From positions 46,199-110,198 of the forward strand of contig NZ_BCUG01000020.1 of assembly GCF_001591165.1 (NCBI RefSeq): 64,000 nucleotides of DNA, given 5' to 3'. Position 1 is the stretch's first letter, and each line of letters starts with the position of its first letter. Origin of the DNA: Thauera butanivorans NBRC 103042. Its GTDB lineage: Bacteria > Pseudomonadota > Gammaproteobacteria > Burkholderiales > Rhodocyclaceae. The position numbers were made by a program, and so were the translations under genes. Shown here piece after piece: positions 45,306 through 55,902 of the stretch. The notes beneath the pieces are model-generated. The model was not told the DNA's origin. It did no database searches and saw only the letters and a list, made by a program, of their open reading frames with translations.

Positions 45306-46478
45306 TCAGAGCGCGCCGGCGGATTTCAGCGTGGCGATCGCTGCTTCGCCATAGCCGAGTCCGCGCAGCACGGCCTCGTTGTGCTCGCCGGCCGCGGGCG
45401 GCGGGCGGTCGAGCGAGAAGGCGTAGTCGCTCATCTTCACCGGGAAGGCGAAGTAGGGCACGGTACCGCCGTCGGGCAGCGGGGTGGGCACGGCCATGCC
45501 GCGCGCCTGGGTGTGCGGATGGGCGAGCACTTCGTCGATGCGCAGCACAGGGCTGACGCAGGCGTCCACGCCGGCCAGTGCCGCGGTCCATTCGGCCAGC
45601 GTGCGCGCCTTGATGATCGCGGCCACCTGCGCCTTCACCGCGGCGCCGGACTTGCCTGCCGCCCAGCCGCTCTTGCCCAGTTCCGGGCAGCCGGCGGCGG
45701 CGCAGAAAGCCTGCCAGAACTTCGGTTCCAGCGCGCCCACGGCGAGGTGGCGGCCGTCGGCGGTTTCGTAGGTGCCGTAGCAGGGCAGGCCGCCCGACAG
45801 CGTGTCGTGGCCGGCCGGCAGCGGCTGCTTCCAGGTGTGCAGGCTGGCCAGGGGCTGCACGTTCAGTGCCATCGCGCAGTCGGTCATCGACACGTCGATG
45901 AAGCGGCCCCGGCCGCTGCGCTGGGCGTCGAACAGCGCGGCGAGGATGGCCATCGCCGCCGACAGCGCGCCGCCGGCGAGGTCGGCGACCGGGAAGTTGC
46001 CGGGGTGGGGCTTGCCGCCGGGCGCCGCGCTCTGCTCCAGGATGCCGGCGTAGCTCTGGTAGTTGATGTCGTGGCCGCCGAGTTCGGCGAGCGGGCCGTC
46101 CTGGCCGTAGCCGCTGATCGCGCAGTACACCAGCTTCGGATTGACCGCCTTCAGTTCGTCGAAGCCGATGCCGAGCCGGCCCATCACGCCGGGGCGGAAG
46201 CCCTCGACCACGACGTCGGCGTCCTTCGCCAGCGCATGCACCACCTCGCGCGCGCCGGGCGCGCGCAGGTTGATCGCCAGCGAACGCTTGTTGCGGTTGA
46301 CCGCGAGGAAGAAGTGCGAGATCGGCGTGCCGGCCGGGCCGCGCCCGGCCTCGCCGCCGGGCGGCTCGATCTTGAGCACGTCGGCGCCCATGTCGGCCAG
46401 GTGCAGGGTGCACATCGGGCCGGGCAGGAGCTGGGTGAAATCCAGCACCTTCACGCCGGCCAGGGGTTTGTTCGTCAT
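45306..46478 (-). CDS. Alpha-methylacyl-CoA racemase-like family III CoA-transferase
   Basis: A 390-residue CaiB/BaiF-fold protein. [40 protein letters not shown] and [12 protein letters not shown] precede [13 protein letters not shown], the His-containing block of AMACR. An Asp-containing [18 protein letters not shown] block follows. AMACR epimerises 2-methyl branched acyl-CoA, needed because side-chain oxidation of C27 sterols gives a 25R/25S mixture while the dehydrogenase accepts one form. CoA transfer is the alternative. It is 26 bases from the upstream ACAD gene. Confidence 0.82.
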   Translation of the reverse strand: MTNKPLAGVKVLDFTQLLPGPMCTLHLADMGADVLKIEPPGGEAGRGPAGTPISHFFLAVNRNKRSLAINLRAPGAREVVHALAKDADVVVEGFRPGVMGRLGIGFDELKAVNPKLVYCAISGYGQDGPLAELGGHDINYQSYAGILEQSAAPGGKPHPGNFPVADLAGGALSAAMAILAALFDAQRSGRGRFIDVSMTDCAMALNVQPLASLHTWKQPLPAGHDTLSGGLPCYGTYETADGRHLAVGALEPKFWQAFCAAAGCPELGKSGWAAGKSGAAVKAQVAAIIKARTLAEWTAALAGVDACVSPVLRIDEVLAHPHTQARGMAVPTPLPDGGTVPYFAFPVKMSDYAFSLDRPPPAAGEHNEAVLRGLGYGEAAIATLKSAGAL

Positions 46479-46504
46479 TGTTCCTGTCTCCTCCGGGTGG
46501 GTGC

Positions 46505-47749
46505 TCAGGCGCGTTCGAGTTCGCGGAACGGCAGTTTGCGGTCGCTGCGGATCTCGCCGGGCAGGCCGAGCACGCGCTCGGCGATGACGTTCCTGAGGAT
46601 CTCGTCGGTGCCGCCGCCCAGGCGCGCGCCCGGCGAACTGAGCCACAGCCGCTGCATGTAGCGCCAGTCGCCGCCCAGCGCCTGGTGGCCGATCAGCCCC
46701 TCGGGGCCGGCCAGTTCCAGCGCGAAGGCGGCGATGTCCTGCATCGCCTTGGCGGCGACCAGCTTGGTGATCGACATCTCCGGGCCGGGCGCTTTGCCCT
46801 TCGAGATCGCGGTCAGGCCGCGAGCGATGATCAGTTCCACGCCCTTCTGCTGCAGGTAGGCGTCGGCGATGCGGGCGCGCACGCGGGCGTCCTCGATCGC
46901 CGGGCGCGGGCCGCCGTCGCGGTCTTCCCATTCGCACTTCCGCGCCAGCGCGATCAGGTGCTCGTGCAGGTCGGTGGGCAGGTTGCCGCCCACCGACAGG
47001 CGCTCCTGCATCAGCGTGCTCAGCATCACCTTCCAGCCGCCGCATTCGGGGCCGAGGCGGTAGCGGTCGGGAATGCGCACGTCGGTGAAGAAGACCTCGT
47101 TGAATTCCGCGTCGCCCGACATCTGGTGGATGGGGCGGACCTCGACGCCGGGGGCCTTCATGTCCACGATGAACATGGTCAGGCCCTCCTGCTTGGGCTT
47201 GTCCCAGTCGGTGCGCGTGAGCAGGATGCCGTAGTCGCAGAAATGCGCGCCCGAGGTCCATACCTTCTGGCCGTTGACGATCCAGTCCTCGCCGTCCTTC
47301 ACCGCGCGCGTGCGCACGCCGCCGGTGTCGGAGCCGGCGCCGGGCTCGGAGAAGAGCTGGCACCAGATTTCCTCGCCGGCCAGGCCGGGGCGCAGGAAGC
47401 GCGCCTTCAGTTCGGGCGCGGCCCAGGTCATCACCGTGGGCAGGCCCATGCCGATGCTGATCTCGAAGATCATGCCGGGCACGAGGTAGGCGGCTTCCTC
47501 CTGCTGGTAGATGACCTGCTGCATCGCGGTGCCGCCGCGGCCGCCGGCTTCCTTCGGCCAGGTGATCGCGGCATAGCCGGCGGCGGCCTTCTTCGCCTGC
47601 CAGGCCTTGGCGGCGGCGAGCCGGGCGGCATCGTCCAGCCCTTCGCCGAAGACCTCGTCGGGGCGGCTGCGCTTGTTGCCGTTGGCTTCCAGCCAGGCGC
47701 GCACCTCGGCGCGGAAGGCGGCTTCTTCGGGGGTGTCTCTGAAGTCCAT
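46505..47749 (-). CDS. Acyl-CoA dehydrogenase, canonical subunit
   Basis: A 414-residue ACAD with FRDTPEEAAFRAEVRAWL, ITWPKEAGGRGG, WCQLFSEPGAGSDTGGVRTRA, VNGQKVWTSGAHFCDYGILL and GGGTDEILRNVIAERVLGLP. The intact SEPGAGSD loop marks it as the subunit holding most of the FAD site. It forms a pair with the next gene upstream (15 bases), as in two-subunit steroid side-chain ACADs (ChsE4-ChsE5 type). Confidence 0.84.
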   Translation of the reverse strand: MDFRDTPEEAAFRAEVRAWLEANGNKRSRPDEVFGEGLDDAARLAAAKAWQAKKAAAGYAAITWPKEAGGRGGTAMQQVIYQQEEAAYLVPGMIFEISIGMGLPTVMTWAAPELKARFLRPGLAGEEIWCQLFSEPGAGSDTGGVRTRAVKDGEDWIVNGQKVWTSGAHFCDYGILLTRTDWDKPKQEGLTMFIVDMKAPGVEVRPIHQMSGDAEFNEVFFTDVRIPDRYRLGPECGGWKVMLSTLMQERLSVGGNLPTDLHEHLIALARKCEWEDRDGGPRPAIEDARVRARIADAYLQQKGVELIIARGLTAISKGKAPGPEMSITKLVAAKAMQDIAAFALELAGPEGLIGHQALGGDWRYMQRLWLSSPGARLGGGTDEILRNVIAERVLGLPGEIRSDRKLPFRELERA

Positions 47750-47763
47750 GGGGTGTGTTCCGC

Positions 47764-48852
47764 TCAGGCGGCCTCCTCGATGAGTGCGTCGGCCAGGCGT
47801 GCGCGCCAGGCGTGTTCGCTGCCGATCAGTTGCCCGAGATGGCGGGCGCGGCGGTAGTGCAGATGGCAGTCCATCTCCCAGGTGAAGCCGATGCCGCCGT
47901 GCAGCTCGATGCCTTCCTCGGCGGCGACGACGTAGGCGCGGGTGGCGGCCACGCGCGCGGCTGCCGCGGCCCTGGGCAGCTCGGGCGCGTCGGACGACAG
48001 CGCCCAGGCGCCGTAGTAGGCATGCACCCGGGCGAGTTCGATCGCGGCGTAGATGTCGGCCATCTTGTGCTTGAGGGCCTGGAAGCTGCCGATCTGGCGG
48101 CCGAAGGCCTTGCGTTCCAGCGCGTAGTCGCGCGTCTGTTCGAGGATGCGCGCGGCGCCGCCGACCTGCTCGAAGGCCAGCAGCACCGCGGCGCCGTCGA
48201 GCACGCGGGCGGCGACGGCGGCGGCATCGGCCGTGGGCAGGCGTTCGGCCGGGGCGCGCTCGAAGCGGATCTCGGCGAGCGGGCGGGTCGGGTCCAGCGT
48301 CGGCACCGGCTCGCGGCTGACGCCGGCGCCGGCGAGGCCGGCCAGCACCAGCTCGCCGCCCACCCGCAGCACCGCCAGCCCGGCGATGCCGCCGTCGGCA
48401 AGGGCCGGGCTGGTGCCGGTGAGGGTTTCGCCGTCGAAGGCGAGCGGGGCGGGGGCGCGGTAGCGTTCGCGGCTGCCGAGCGCGGCGGTGGCGACGACTT
48501 CGCCGCTGGCGATCCGCGGCAGCCAGTGCCGTTTCTGCGCTTCGCTGCCGGCGCGCAGGAGGGCTTCGGCGGCGAGGTAGAAGCTGGAGGACAGCGGCAC
48601 CGCGGCGAGGTGGCGGCCGGCTTCTTCGGCCACCAGGCATAGCTCCAGATGGCCGAGGCCGGCGCCGCCGTACTGCTCGGGAACGGCGGCGGCGACCGCG
48701 CCCATTTCGATCAGGTTGCGCCACGCTGCTGCGCAATGGCTGGCGCGGCCTTCGAGCACCTCGCGCACCGCCTGCGAGGTGCTGGTCTCGGCCAGCATGG
48801 TGCGCACTGCATCCTGCAGCAGGCGCTGGTCGTCGGAAAAATCGAAGTTCAC
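47764..48852 (-). CDS. Acyl-CoA dehydrogenase, partner subunit
   Basis: A 362-residue ACAD with a normal N-terminal domain (FDFSDDQRLLQDAVRTMLAE, VPEQYGGAGLGHLEL), a degenerate middle domain and an intact C-terminal domain (RDYALERKAFGRQIGSFQALKHKMADI, EGIELHGGIGFTWEMDCHLHYRRAR). This is the third example in the window of a degenerate/canonical ACAD pair. It is 64 bases from the FadB-type gene and probably co-transcribed. Confidence 0.83.
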   Translation of the reverse strand: MNFDFSDDQRLLQDAVRTMLAETSTSQAVREVLEGRASHCAAAWRNLIEMGAVAAAVPEQYGGAGLGHLELCLVAEEAGRHLAAVPLSSSFYLAAEALLRAGSEAQKRHWLPRIASGEVVATAALGSRERYRAPAPLAFDGETLTGTSPALADGGIAGLAVLRVGGELVLAGLAGAGVSREPVPTLDPTRPLAEIRFERAPAERLPTADAAAVAARVLDGAAVLLAFEQVGGAARILEQTRDYALERKAFGRQIGSFQALKHKMADIYAAIELARVHAYYGAWALSSDAPELPRAAAAARVAATRAYVVAAEEGIELHGGIGFTWEMDCHLHYRRARHLGQLIGSEHAWRARLADALIEEAA

Positions 48853-48916
48853 TCTGTGCTCCGGGGCATGCCGCCGCCGGCTCCGGGGAGGCGGCGGGCG
48901 GGGGTGGCAGGGGCGT

Positions 48917-51100
48917 TCAGCGCGCGGCGGCCGGCGGCGTGACGCGCCGGGCGCCGTAGAAGGTCTGGCCGCGGGCCGCCATGTCGCGCAGCAGCGCGGG
49001 CGCGGCGTACTGCTCGCCGTAGCGCGCGGCGAGGCGGTCGCATTCGGCCACTACCTCGTCGATGCCGATCGTATCCATCATCGAGAACGGCCCGCCGAGG
49101 TAGGCCGGGAAGCCGACGCCGAGGATGGCGCCGACGTCGCCGTCGGCCGGGTCGATCAGCACGCCGTCGGCCATCGCCCGCGCGGCATCGACGAGCTGGG
49201 CGTAGAGCATGCGCGCCTTCACTTCATCGACCGAGGGCTGCTCGGCGAGGCGCGGGTAGAGCTCGGCCAGGCCGGGCCACAGCTTCTTGCTGCCGTCCTC
49301 GGCGTAGTCGAAGAAACCCTTGCCGTTCTTGCGCCCGTGGCGGCCGAGCTCGCCGGCCAGCTTCTCGACCAGGCGGAAGGTGGGCGTGGGCCGGAAGGCC
49401 GCGCCCTCGTCCTTCTTGCGCTGCTGGCTGGAGTGCCAGGCGGTGTCCAGGCCGATCTCGTCGGACACGGTGAGCGGGCCGACCGGGATGCCGGCCATCT
49501 TCGCCGCGTTCTCGATCAGCGCCGGGTTCACCCCCTCGGCGACCATCGCCAGGCTTTCGTTGATGTAGGCGCCGATGAAGCGGCTGGTGAAGAAGCCGGG
49601 GCCGTCGTTGACCACGATCGGCGTCTTCTTCATCGCCTGCGCCAGGTCCAGCGCGCGCGCCAGCGTCTCCGGCGAGGTCTTGCGGCCGCGGATGATCTCG
49701 ACCAGCGGCATGCGCTCGACCGGCGAGAAGAAGTGCATGCCGATGAAGTTCTCCGGGCGGGCGCCGGCCTCGGCCAGCTCGCTGATCGGCAGTGCCGAGG
49801 TGTTGGAAGCGATCACCGCCTGCGGCGGCAGCACGGCGTCGAGCTTGCGCGTGATCTCGGCCTTGATCGCGCGATCCTCGAACACCGCCTCCACCACCAG
49901 CTCGACATCGGCCAGGCCGGCGTAGTCGGTGGTGGGATGGATGCGGGCGAGGATGGCGTCGGCCTTGTCCTGCGTCATGCGGCCCCTGGCGATGTCTTTC
50001 TCCAGGCGCTTGCTGGAATACGCCTTGCCCTTGTCGGCGGCGGCCTGGTCGCGGTCGATCAGCACGGTGTCGATGCCGAGCCTGGCGCAGTGGTAGGCGA
50101 TGCCGGCCCCCATCAGGCCGGCGCCGACCACGCCGATCTTGCGGAAAGTCGTCTTCGGCACGCCTTCGGGGCGGTGCATCAGCTTGTCGGCCTTGCCCTT
50201 GTTGATGAACAGCGTGCGGATCATGTTGCGCGACACCGGGTCGAGCTGCAGCAGCGTGAAGTACTTGGCCTCGACCTCCAGCGCCTTGTCCATCGGCAGT
50301 TGCGGGCCTTCGTACAGGCAGGACAGGATGGCCTTGGGCGCGGGCAGGTTGTGGAAGGTCCTGGCCTGCAGCATGGCGTTGCTGACCACCAGCATCTGCG
50401 CCACCGCGGGCGAGGACGGGCCGGCGCCGCCGGGCAGCTTGAAGCCCTTCTTGTCCCACGGCTGCACCGGGTCGCCTTCCTCTACCAGCCAGCGCCGCGC
50501 CTCGGCGAGCAACTGCTCGGCCGGCACCACCTTGTGCACCAGGCCCATCTTCAGCGCCTTCTCGGCCGACAGCGCCTGGCCTTCCATCAGCACCGGCATC
50601 GCCGCCTGGATGCCGATCATGCGCGCCACGCGCTGGGTGCCGCCGCCGCCGGGCAGCAGGCCGACCTGCACTTCGGGCAGGCCGAGCTGGATGCCCTTCG
50701 CATCCGAGGCCACGCGGTAGTGGCAGGCGAGCGCGATCTCGGTGCCGCCGCCCAGCGCGGTGCCGTTGATCGCGCAGGCCACCGGCTTGCCGCAGGTTTC
50801 CATGCGGCGCAGCACGCGGGACAGGGAGGCGTTCATCCGCAGGCGTTCGGCCAGCGGCATGTCGTCGGCCTTGTCCAGGCCGGCTTCCATCTCCTTGAGG
50901 TCGGCGCCGGCGGCGAACACCGGCTTGCCCGAGGTGAAGATGGCGCCCTTGATCGCGTCGTCGGTGGCGAGGCGCTCGATCGCGGCCTCGATCTCGGCCA
51001 TGAACTTCGTGTCCATGGTGTTCATGTTGCTGTCGCTGCGGTCGAAGAGCAGGGTGGCGATGCCGTCGGCGTCCACCGTGATGTGGATGACTTCACTCAT
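48917..51100 (-). CDS. Multifunctional enoyl-CoA hydratase/3-hydroxyacyl-CoA dehydrogenase (FadB/FadJ type)
   Basis: A 727-residue fusion. Residues 1-190 are a crotonase domain with VFAAGADLKEME and INGTALGGGTEIALACHYR (oxyanion hole). A linker leads to a 3-hydroxyacyl-CoA dehydrogenase: the NAD motif GVVGAGLMGAGIAYHCARLG at about 310-330, the His block NFIGMHFFSPVERMPLVEII, and the C-terminal dimerisation domain with GRKNGKGFFDYAEDGSK. It would carry out two steps of side-chain beta-oxidation. It is 34 bases from the thiolase gene upstream, so the pair resembles fadBA. Confidence 0.88.
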   Translation of the reverse strand: MSEVIHITVDADGIATLLFDRSDSNMNTMDTKFMAEIEAAIERLATDDAIKGAIFTSGKPVFAAGADLKEMEAGLDKADDMPLAERLRMNASLSRVLRRMETCGKPVACAINGTALGGGTEIALACHYRVASDAKGIQLGLPEVQVGLLPGGGGTQRVARMIGIQAAMPVLMEGQALSAEKALKMGLVHKVVPAEQLLAEARRWLVEEGDPVQPWDKKGFKLPGGAGPSSPAVAQMLVVSNAMLQARTFHNLPAPKAILSCLYEGPQLPMDKALEVEAKYFTLLQLDPVSRNMIRTLFINKGKADKLMHRPEGVPKTTFRKIGVVGAGLMGAGIAYHCARLGIDTVLIDRDQAAADKGKAYSSKRLEKDIARGRMTQDKADAILARIHPTTDYAGLADVELVVEAVFEDRAIKAEITRKLDAVLPPQAVIASNTSALPISELAEAGARPENFIGMHFFSPVERMPLVEIIRGRKTSPETLARALDLAQAMKKTPIVVNDGPGFFTSRFIGAYINESLAMVAEGVNPALIENAAKMAGIPVGPLTVSDEIGLDTAWHSSQQRKKDEGAAFRPTPTFRLVEKLAGELGRHGRKNGKGFFDYAEDGSKKLWPGLAELYPRLAEQPSVDEVKARMLYAQLVDAARAMADGVLIDPADGDVGAILGVGFPAYLGGPFSMMDTIGIDEVVAECDRLAARYGEQYAAPALLRDMAARGQTFYGARRVTPPAAAR

Positions 51101-51134
51101 GACTGTGTCGTTCCTTGAGGTATTCCGGTGGCGC

Positions 51135-52343
<1,209 letters not shown>

Positions 52344-52494
52344 GACTGTCCTTTGATGAATGCGGAGATCGGTAGAACGCGCCTGCCGGCGCATGCGGGG
52401 TACGTGCCACGAGGCAGTGTCCGCGATCCTGCAGGCGGAATGCTCAGGCCAATCCTAGGGCAAGCGCCAGGCTCGCGCGGAAATATGAGCAGTA

Positions 52495-52513
52495 AACCGA
52501 ACATGCTTCGGTT
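52495..52513. promoter_or_regulatory. Perfect palindrome AACCGAA-CATGC-TTCGGTT (TetR operator candidate)
   Basis: A 7-bp perfect inverted repeat with a 5-base centre lies in the divergent gap between the FadA5-like gene and the TetR gene. Its length and exact symmetry are typical of TetR operators, so autoregulation plus control of the side-chain operon is likely. It is not the motif found upstream of the other operons. A second repeat, TTTTTGC-AAT-GCAAAAA, is at 52545-52561 in an AT-rich stretch that could hold the promoters. Confidence 0.55.
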
Positions 52514-52629
52514 AGTATGCGTAATTGTTTGAAAAGCATGATGTTTTTTGCAATGCAAAAATCCGAACAAATGTGCCGTGAAGCGTTTTGCCCGTGCCGG
52601 GTAGACGGTGCCGGCGGCAAGGAGGAGGC

Positions 52630-53361
52630 ATGAGGGAAAAGAACGGCGCGCATGCCGGGTCCGGCAAGGATCGCACCGTGCGCGCACCCCGCGGGCCCGC
52701 GGCCCCGGCGGGCGGGGCCGGCGCCGCCCGGCGTGCCGTGCCTTCGCAGGCGCGTGCCCGGTTCACCGTGGAGGCGATCCTCGACGCCGCCGGCGAGATT
52801 CTGCGCACGCAGGGCGTCGATGCCGTCACCACGCGCAACGTGGCTGCGCGCGCCGGAGTATCGGTCGGGGCGGTTTACCAATACTTCCCCAACAAGGAGG
52901 CGATCCTGATCGAGATCAGCAAGCGCATCATGGACGAGGCGTCCGTCGCGGCCTCGCCGGAACTCTTCCGCCTGCACCGCCAGTCGCTGGACGAACTGCT
53001 GCAGGCGCTGTTTCGCCGCACGGTGAGCACGGAGATCCGGCTGCTGTCACTCGGCAAGGATTTTTACCGGCGCTATGCGCGGCACATGCAGTTCGGCCGG
53101 GCGCAGGGGCTGGGGCGCGGCGACTGCAGCTCCGAGCAGCTCGTGGCGAACATGGAGCGCCTGTTGCGGCAGCACGCCGACGCGGTCGGCGAGCCGGACA
53201 CCGGGCTCGCCGCCTTCATGCTGGTGCGCGGCATGCGCATCCTGCTGGCGACCCTCGTCGAGGAGCGCCCGGAGCTGCTCGATTCGCCCTCGCTGGTGCC
53301 GATGCTGGTGCGCATCGCGCGGGCCATGGCCGACTCCGGCGGGGAGGCCCCGCCGGGCTGA
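52630..53361 (+). CDS. TetR-family transcriptional regulator
   Basis: A 243-residue TetR-type repressor. After an unusually long, basic, Gly/Ala/Pro-rich N-terminal arm (about residues 1-38) the HTH domain reads RFTVEAILDAAGEILRTQGVDAVTTRNVAARAGVSVGAVYQYFPNKEAIL. The ligand domain is less conserved. Start 52630 has an excellent AAGGAGGAGGC site. It is expected to bind a CoA ester or acid and release the divergent side-chain operon. It resembles FadR/KstR-like regulators only in general form. Confidence 0.87.
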   Translation: MREKNGAHAGSGKDRTVRAPRGPAAPAGGAGAARRAVPSQARARFTVEAILDAAGEILRTQGVDAVTTRNVAARAGVSVGAVYQYFPNKEAILIEISKRIMDEASVAASPELFRLHRQSLDELLQALFRRTVSTEIRLLSLGKDFYRRYARHMQFGRAQGLGRGDCSSEQLVANMERLLRQHADAVGEPDTGLAAFMLVRGMRILLATLVEERPELLDSPSLVPMLVRIARAMADSGGEAPPG

Positions 53362-53387
53362 GCCCGGTTGGCGGCGACGGCAGGAAA

Positions 53388-53417
53388 AAGGGCGCCGACC
53401 ATGCCGTCGGCGCCCTT
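53388..53417 (-). terminator. Rho-independent terminator between TetR and RND genes
   Basis: A perfect 12-bp stem (AAGGGCGCCGAC with GTCGGCGCCCTT) has a 6-base loop. On the minus strand it ends in TTTTT, so it mainly serves the RND gene. It may also stop readthrough from the TetR gene. Confidence 0.8.
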
Positions 53418-53439
53418 GCGGGATGGGGAGGCCGGGGCC

Positions 53440-55902
53440 TCAGGAGCGCAGGGGCTGTGCCGCCACGGCGGGTTCGGCGGTGCGCGGCACCGAGGTGTGG
53501 GAATCGGCGGTGGCGGAGGCCGTGGTGGTGGCCGGCGCCCGGGCCTTGCCCGCGGGTGTCTCGCGGCCCACGCCCAGCCAGCACGCCAGGGCGGGCAGCA
53601 GGAAGATCGCGCCGAGCACGTTCACCAGGAACATGAAGGCCAGCAGGATGCCCATGTCGGCCTGGAACTTCAGCGCCGAGAAGGCCCAGGTGCCGACGCC
53701 GATCGACATCGTCACCGCGGTGAACACGGCGGCGGTGCCGCGCTGGCGCATCGCTTCGTAGAAGGCCTCGCGCAGGCCATAGCCGCGCTCGGCCATCTCG
53801 TGCTGCAGGCGCTCGTAGATGTAGATGCCGTAATCCACGCCGACGCCGACGCCGAGCGCGATCACCGGCAGCGTGGCGACCTTGAGGCCGATGCCCAGCA
53901 GCGCCATCAGCGCGTTGCACATGATGGTCACCAGCATCAGCGGCACGATCACGCACAGCACCGCGCGCCAGGAGCGGAAGGTCAGCCAGCACAGCAGCGA
54001 GATCGAGGCGAAGATCGAAGCCAGCATCTGCACTTCGGCCTTCTCGACCGCCTCGTTGGTGGCGATCGCCACGCCCGCGTTGCCGCCTGCGAGGCGGAAG
54101 GTGGCGTTCGGCGTCTTGTCCTCGGCGATGAACTTGCGGACTTCGTCGACGACGTGCTTGAGCGTCGGGCCCTGGTGGTCGGTCAGGTACACCGACAGGT
54201 GGATCGTCTTGCAGCCGTGCGAGTTGAGGCCGTTCTCGGGGTTGGCGGCGCGGCCGCCGGTGCGCAGCGCCGCTTCGGTACGCTGCAGCGCTGCCCAGCG
54301 CGGATTGGCCTCGTTGTTGCCGGCGGCGTACAGCTTGGCCATGCTGGCCACGGTGCTGACCGACTGCACGCCGTCGACGCCGCGCATGCGCAGGTCGAAA
54401 CGTTCCACCGCGTTCATGACTTCCCAGTTCAGGCAGGCTTCCTCGAGGTTCTCGGTCTCGACGTAGACCGACAGCACGTCCATGCCGATCGAGTAATTGC
54501 TGATGATTGCGTCGTTGTCCCGGTTGTAGCGGGAATCGGCGTGCAGTTCGGGGACGCCGCTGCCGATGTCGCCGGTCTGCAGCTGGCGCGAGTACCAGGT
54601 GGCGGTGGCCAGCAGGGCCAGCATGACGACGAAGGTGACGAGTGCCGGGCGCGGCTCGGACAGGGCCGACACCTTCCACCACATCGGGTGCTTCTCCTTG
54701 TTGTCCACCGGCTGGTCCAGCGCCATGCGCTCCAGGTGCAGGTGCGACAGGATGATGGGCATGAACATCTTGTTGGTCATGATCATCAGTGCGACACCGA
54801 GGCAGGCGGTGAGGCCCAGCTCATGCACGATCGGGATGTCGATGACCATGATGACGAGAAAGCCCAGGGCATTGGCGAGCAGTGCCATGATGCCGGGCAC
54901 CGCGAGCTTGCGGAACGCGCCCTCGGCCGCTTCCATCGCGGTTTCGCCGGCGAGCACGTCCTGCTTCCAGGCGTTGGTCATCTGCACCGCGTGGGAGACG
55001 CCGATCGAGAAGATCAGGAAGGGCACCAGCACCGACATCGGGTCGATGCCGTAGCCGATCAGCGGCAGGATGCCCAGCAGCCAGATCACCGGCAGCAGCG
55101 CCACGGCGATGGCGAGCACGGTGAGCTTGAGCGAGCGCGAGTACAGCCACAGCAGCAGCGAGGTGATGACGAAGGCGATGGCGAAGAACATCACCACCGT
55201 GAACAAGCCCTCCATGACGTCGCCCATGACCTTGGCGAAGCCGACGATCTGGATGTCGATCCTGTCGTCGGCGAACTGGGTGCGGATCGCTTCGAGCTTG
55301 CGAGCGACTTCGGCGTAGTCGAGCTTCTCGCCGGTGTCCGGGCTGACTTCGAGCAGATCGGCCTGTACCAGCGCCGACTTGAGGTCGTTGGCGACCAGGC
55401 GGCCGACCACGCCCGACTTGGCGACGTTGGTGCGCACCTGGTTCAGGCCCTCGTCGGTGGCCTCGAAGCGGGCGGGGATCACGACGTCGCCGTTGAAGCC
55501 TTCCTCGGTGACTTCGATGTAGCGCACGTTGGGCGTGAAGATCGAGCGCACGCTGCCGCGGTTGACGCCTGGAGTGAAGAATATCTCGTCATTGACCTTG
55601 CGCAGCACCGGCAGGAAATCGGCGTTGTAGATGTCGCCTTCGCCCTTCCATTGCACGCTGACCAGGATGCGGTTGGCGCCGGAGAACGTGCCCGAGTGCT
55701 CCAGGAAAGCCGCCATGTACTCGTGCTTGAGCGGAATCAGTTTGTTGAAGCCGGGGTCGAGGCGGGTGTTGAGCGCCGAATAGCCGAGGCCCAGCGTCAA
55801 CAGCATGAAGAACAGGCCGAGCGGCTTGCGCCACCGGATCAGCATGCGGGCCATGACGGCGACGAAGGCGTCCGTCCGGGAGGGGGTGTGGGCGTGGCTC
55901 AT
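53440..55902 (-). CDS. RND-superfamily (MmpL-type) transporter
   Basis: An 820-residue membrane protein with two similar halves. Each half has one TM segment, a periplasmic domain and a cluster of five TM segments. Examples are GLFFMLLTLGLGYSALNTRL at the N terminus and VMFFAIAFVITSLLLWLY, LLPVIWLLGILPLIGYGIDPMSVLVPFLIFSIGVSHAVQM later. The second half has LALGVGVGVDYGIYIYERLQ. This is the MmpL/HpnN/SSD-like branch, which moves lipids and sterols, not the AcrB drug-efflux branch. Its start overlaps the stop of the YCF48 gene, so the two are one operon. Transport of the steroid substrate across the envelope is the likely role. Confidence 0.86.
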   Translation of the reverse strand: MSHAHTPSRTDAFVAVMARMLIRWRKPLGLFFMLLTLGLGYSALNTRLDPGFNKLIPLKHEYMAAFLEHSGTFSGANRILVSVQWKGEGDIYNADFLPVLRKVNDEIFFTPGVNRGSVRSIFTPNVRYIEVTEEGFNGDVVIPARFEATDEGLNQVRTNVAKSGVVGRLVANDLKSALVQADLLEVSPDTGEKLDYAEVARKLEAIRTQFADDRIDIQIVGFAKVMGDVMEGLFTVVMFFAIAFVITSLLLWLYSRSLKLTVLAIAVALLPVIWLLGILPLIGYGIDPMSVLVPFLIFSIGVSHAVQMTNAWKQDVLAGETAMEAAEGAFRKLAVPGIMALLANALGFLVIMVIDIPIVHELGLTACLGVALMIMTNKMFMPIILSHLHLERMALDQPVDNKEKHPMWWKVSALSEPRPALVTFVVMLALLATATWYSRQLQTGDIGSGVPELHADSRYNRDNDAIISNYSIGMDVLSVYVETENLEEACLNWEVMNAVERFDLRMRGVDGVQSVSTVASMAKLYAAGNNEANPRWAALQRTEAALRTGGRAANPENGLNSHGCKTIHLSVYLTDHQGPTLKHVVDEVRKFIAEDKTPNATFRLAGGNAGVAIATNEAVEKAEVQMLASIFASISLLCWLTFRSWRAVLCVIVPLMLVTIMCNALMALLGIGLKVATLPVIALGVGVGVDYGIYIYERLQHEMAERGYGLREAFYEAMRQRGTAAVFTAVTMSIGVGTWAFSALKFQADMGILLAFMFLVNVLGAIFLLPALACWLGVGRETPAGKARAPATTTASATADSHTSVPRTAEPAVAAQPLRS

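Noticed and set aside
48716..51118. An 800-codon plus-strand frame opposite the FadB-type gene
   Set aside because: It is rich in His/Arg/Gly, lacks recognisable domains and overlaps a fully conserved gene.
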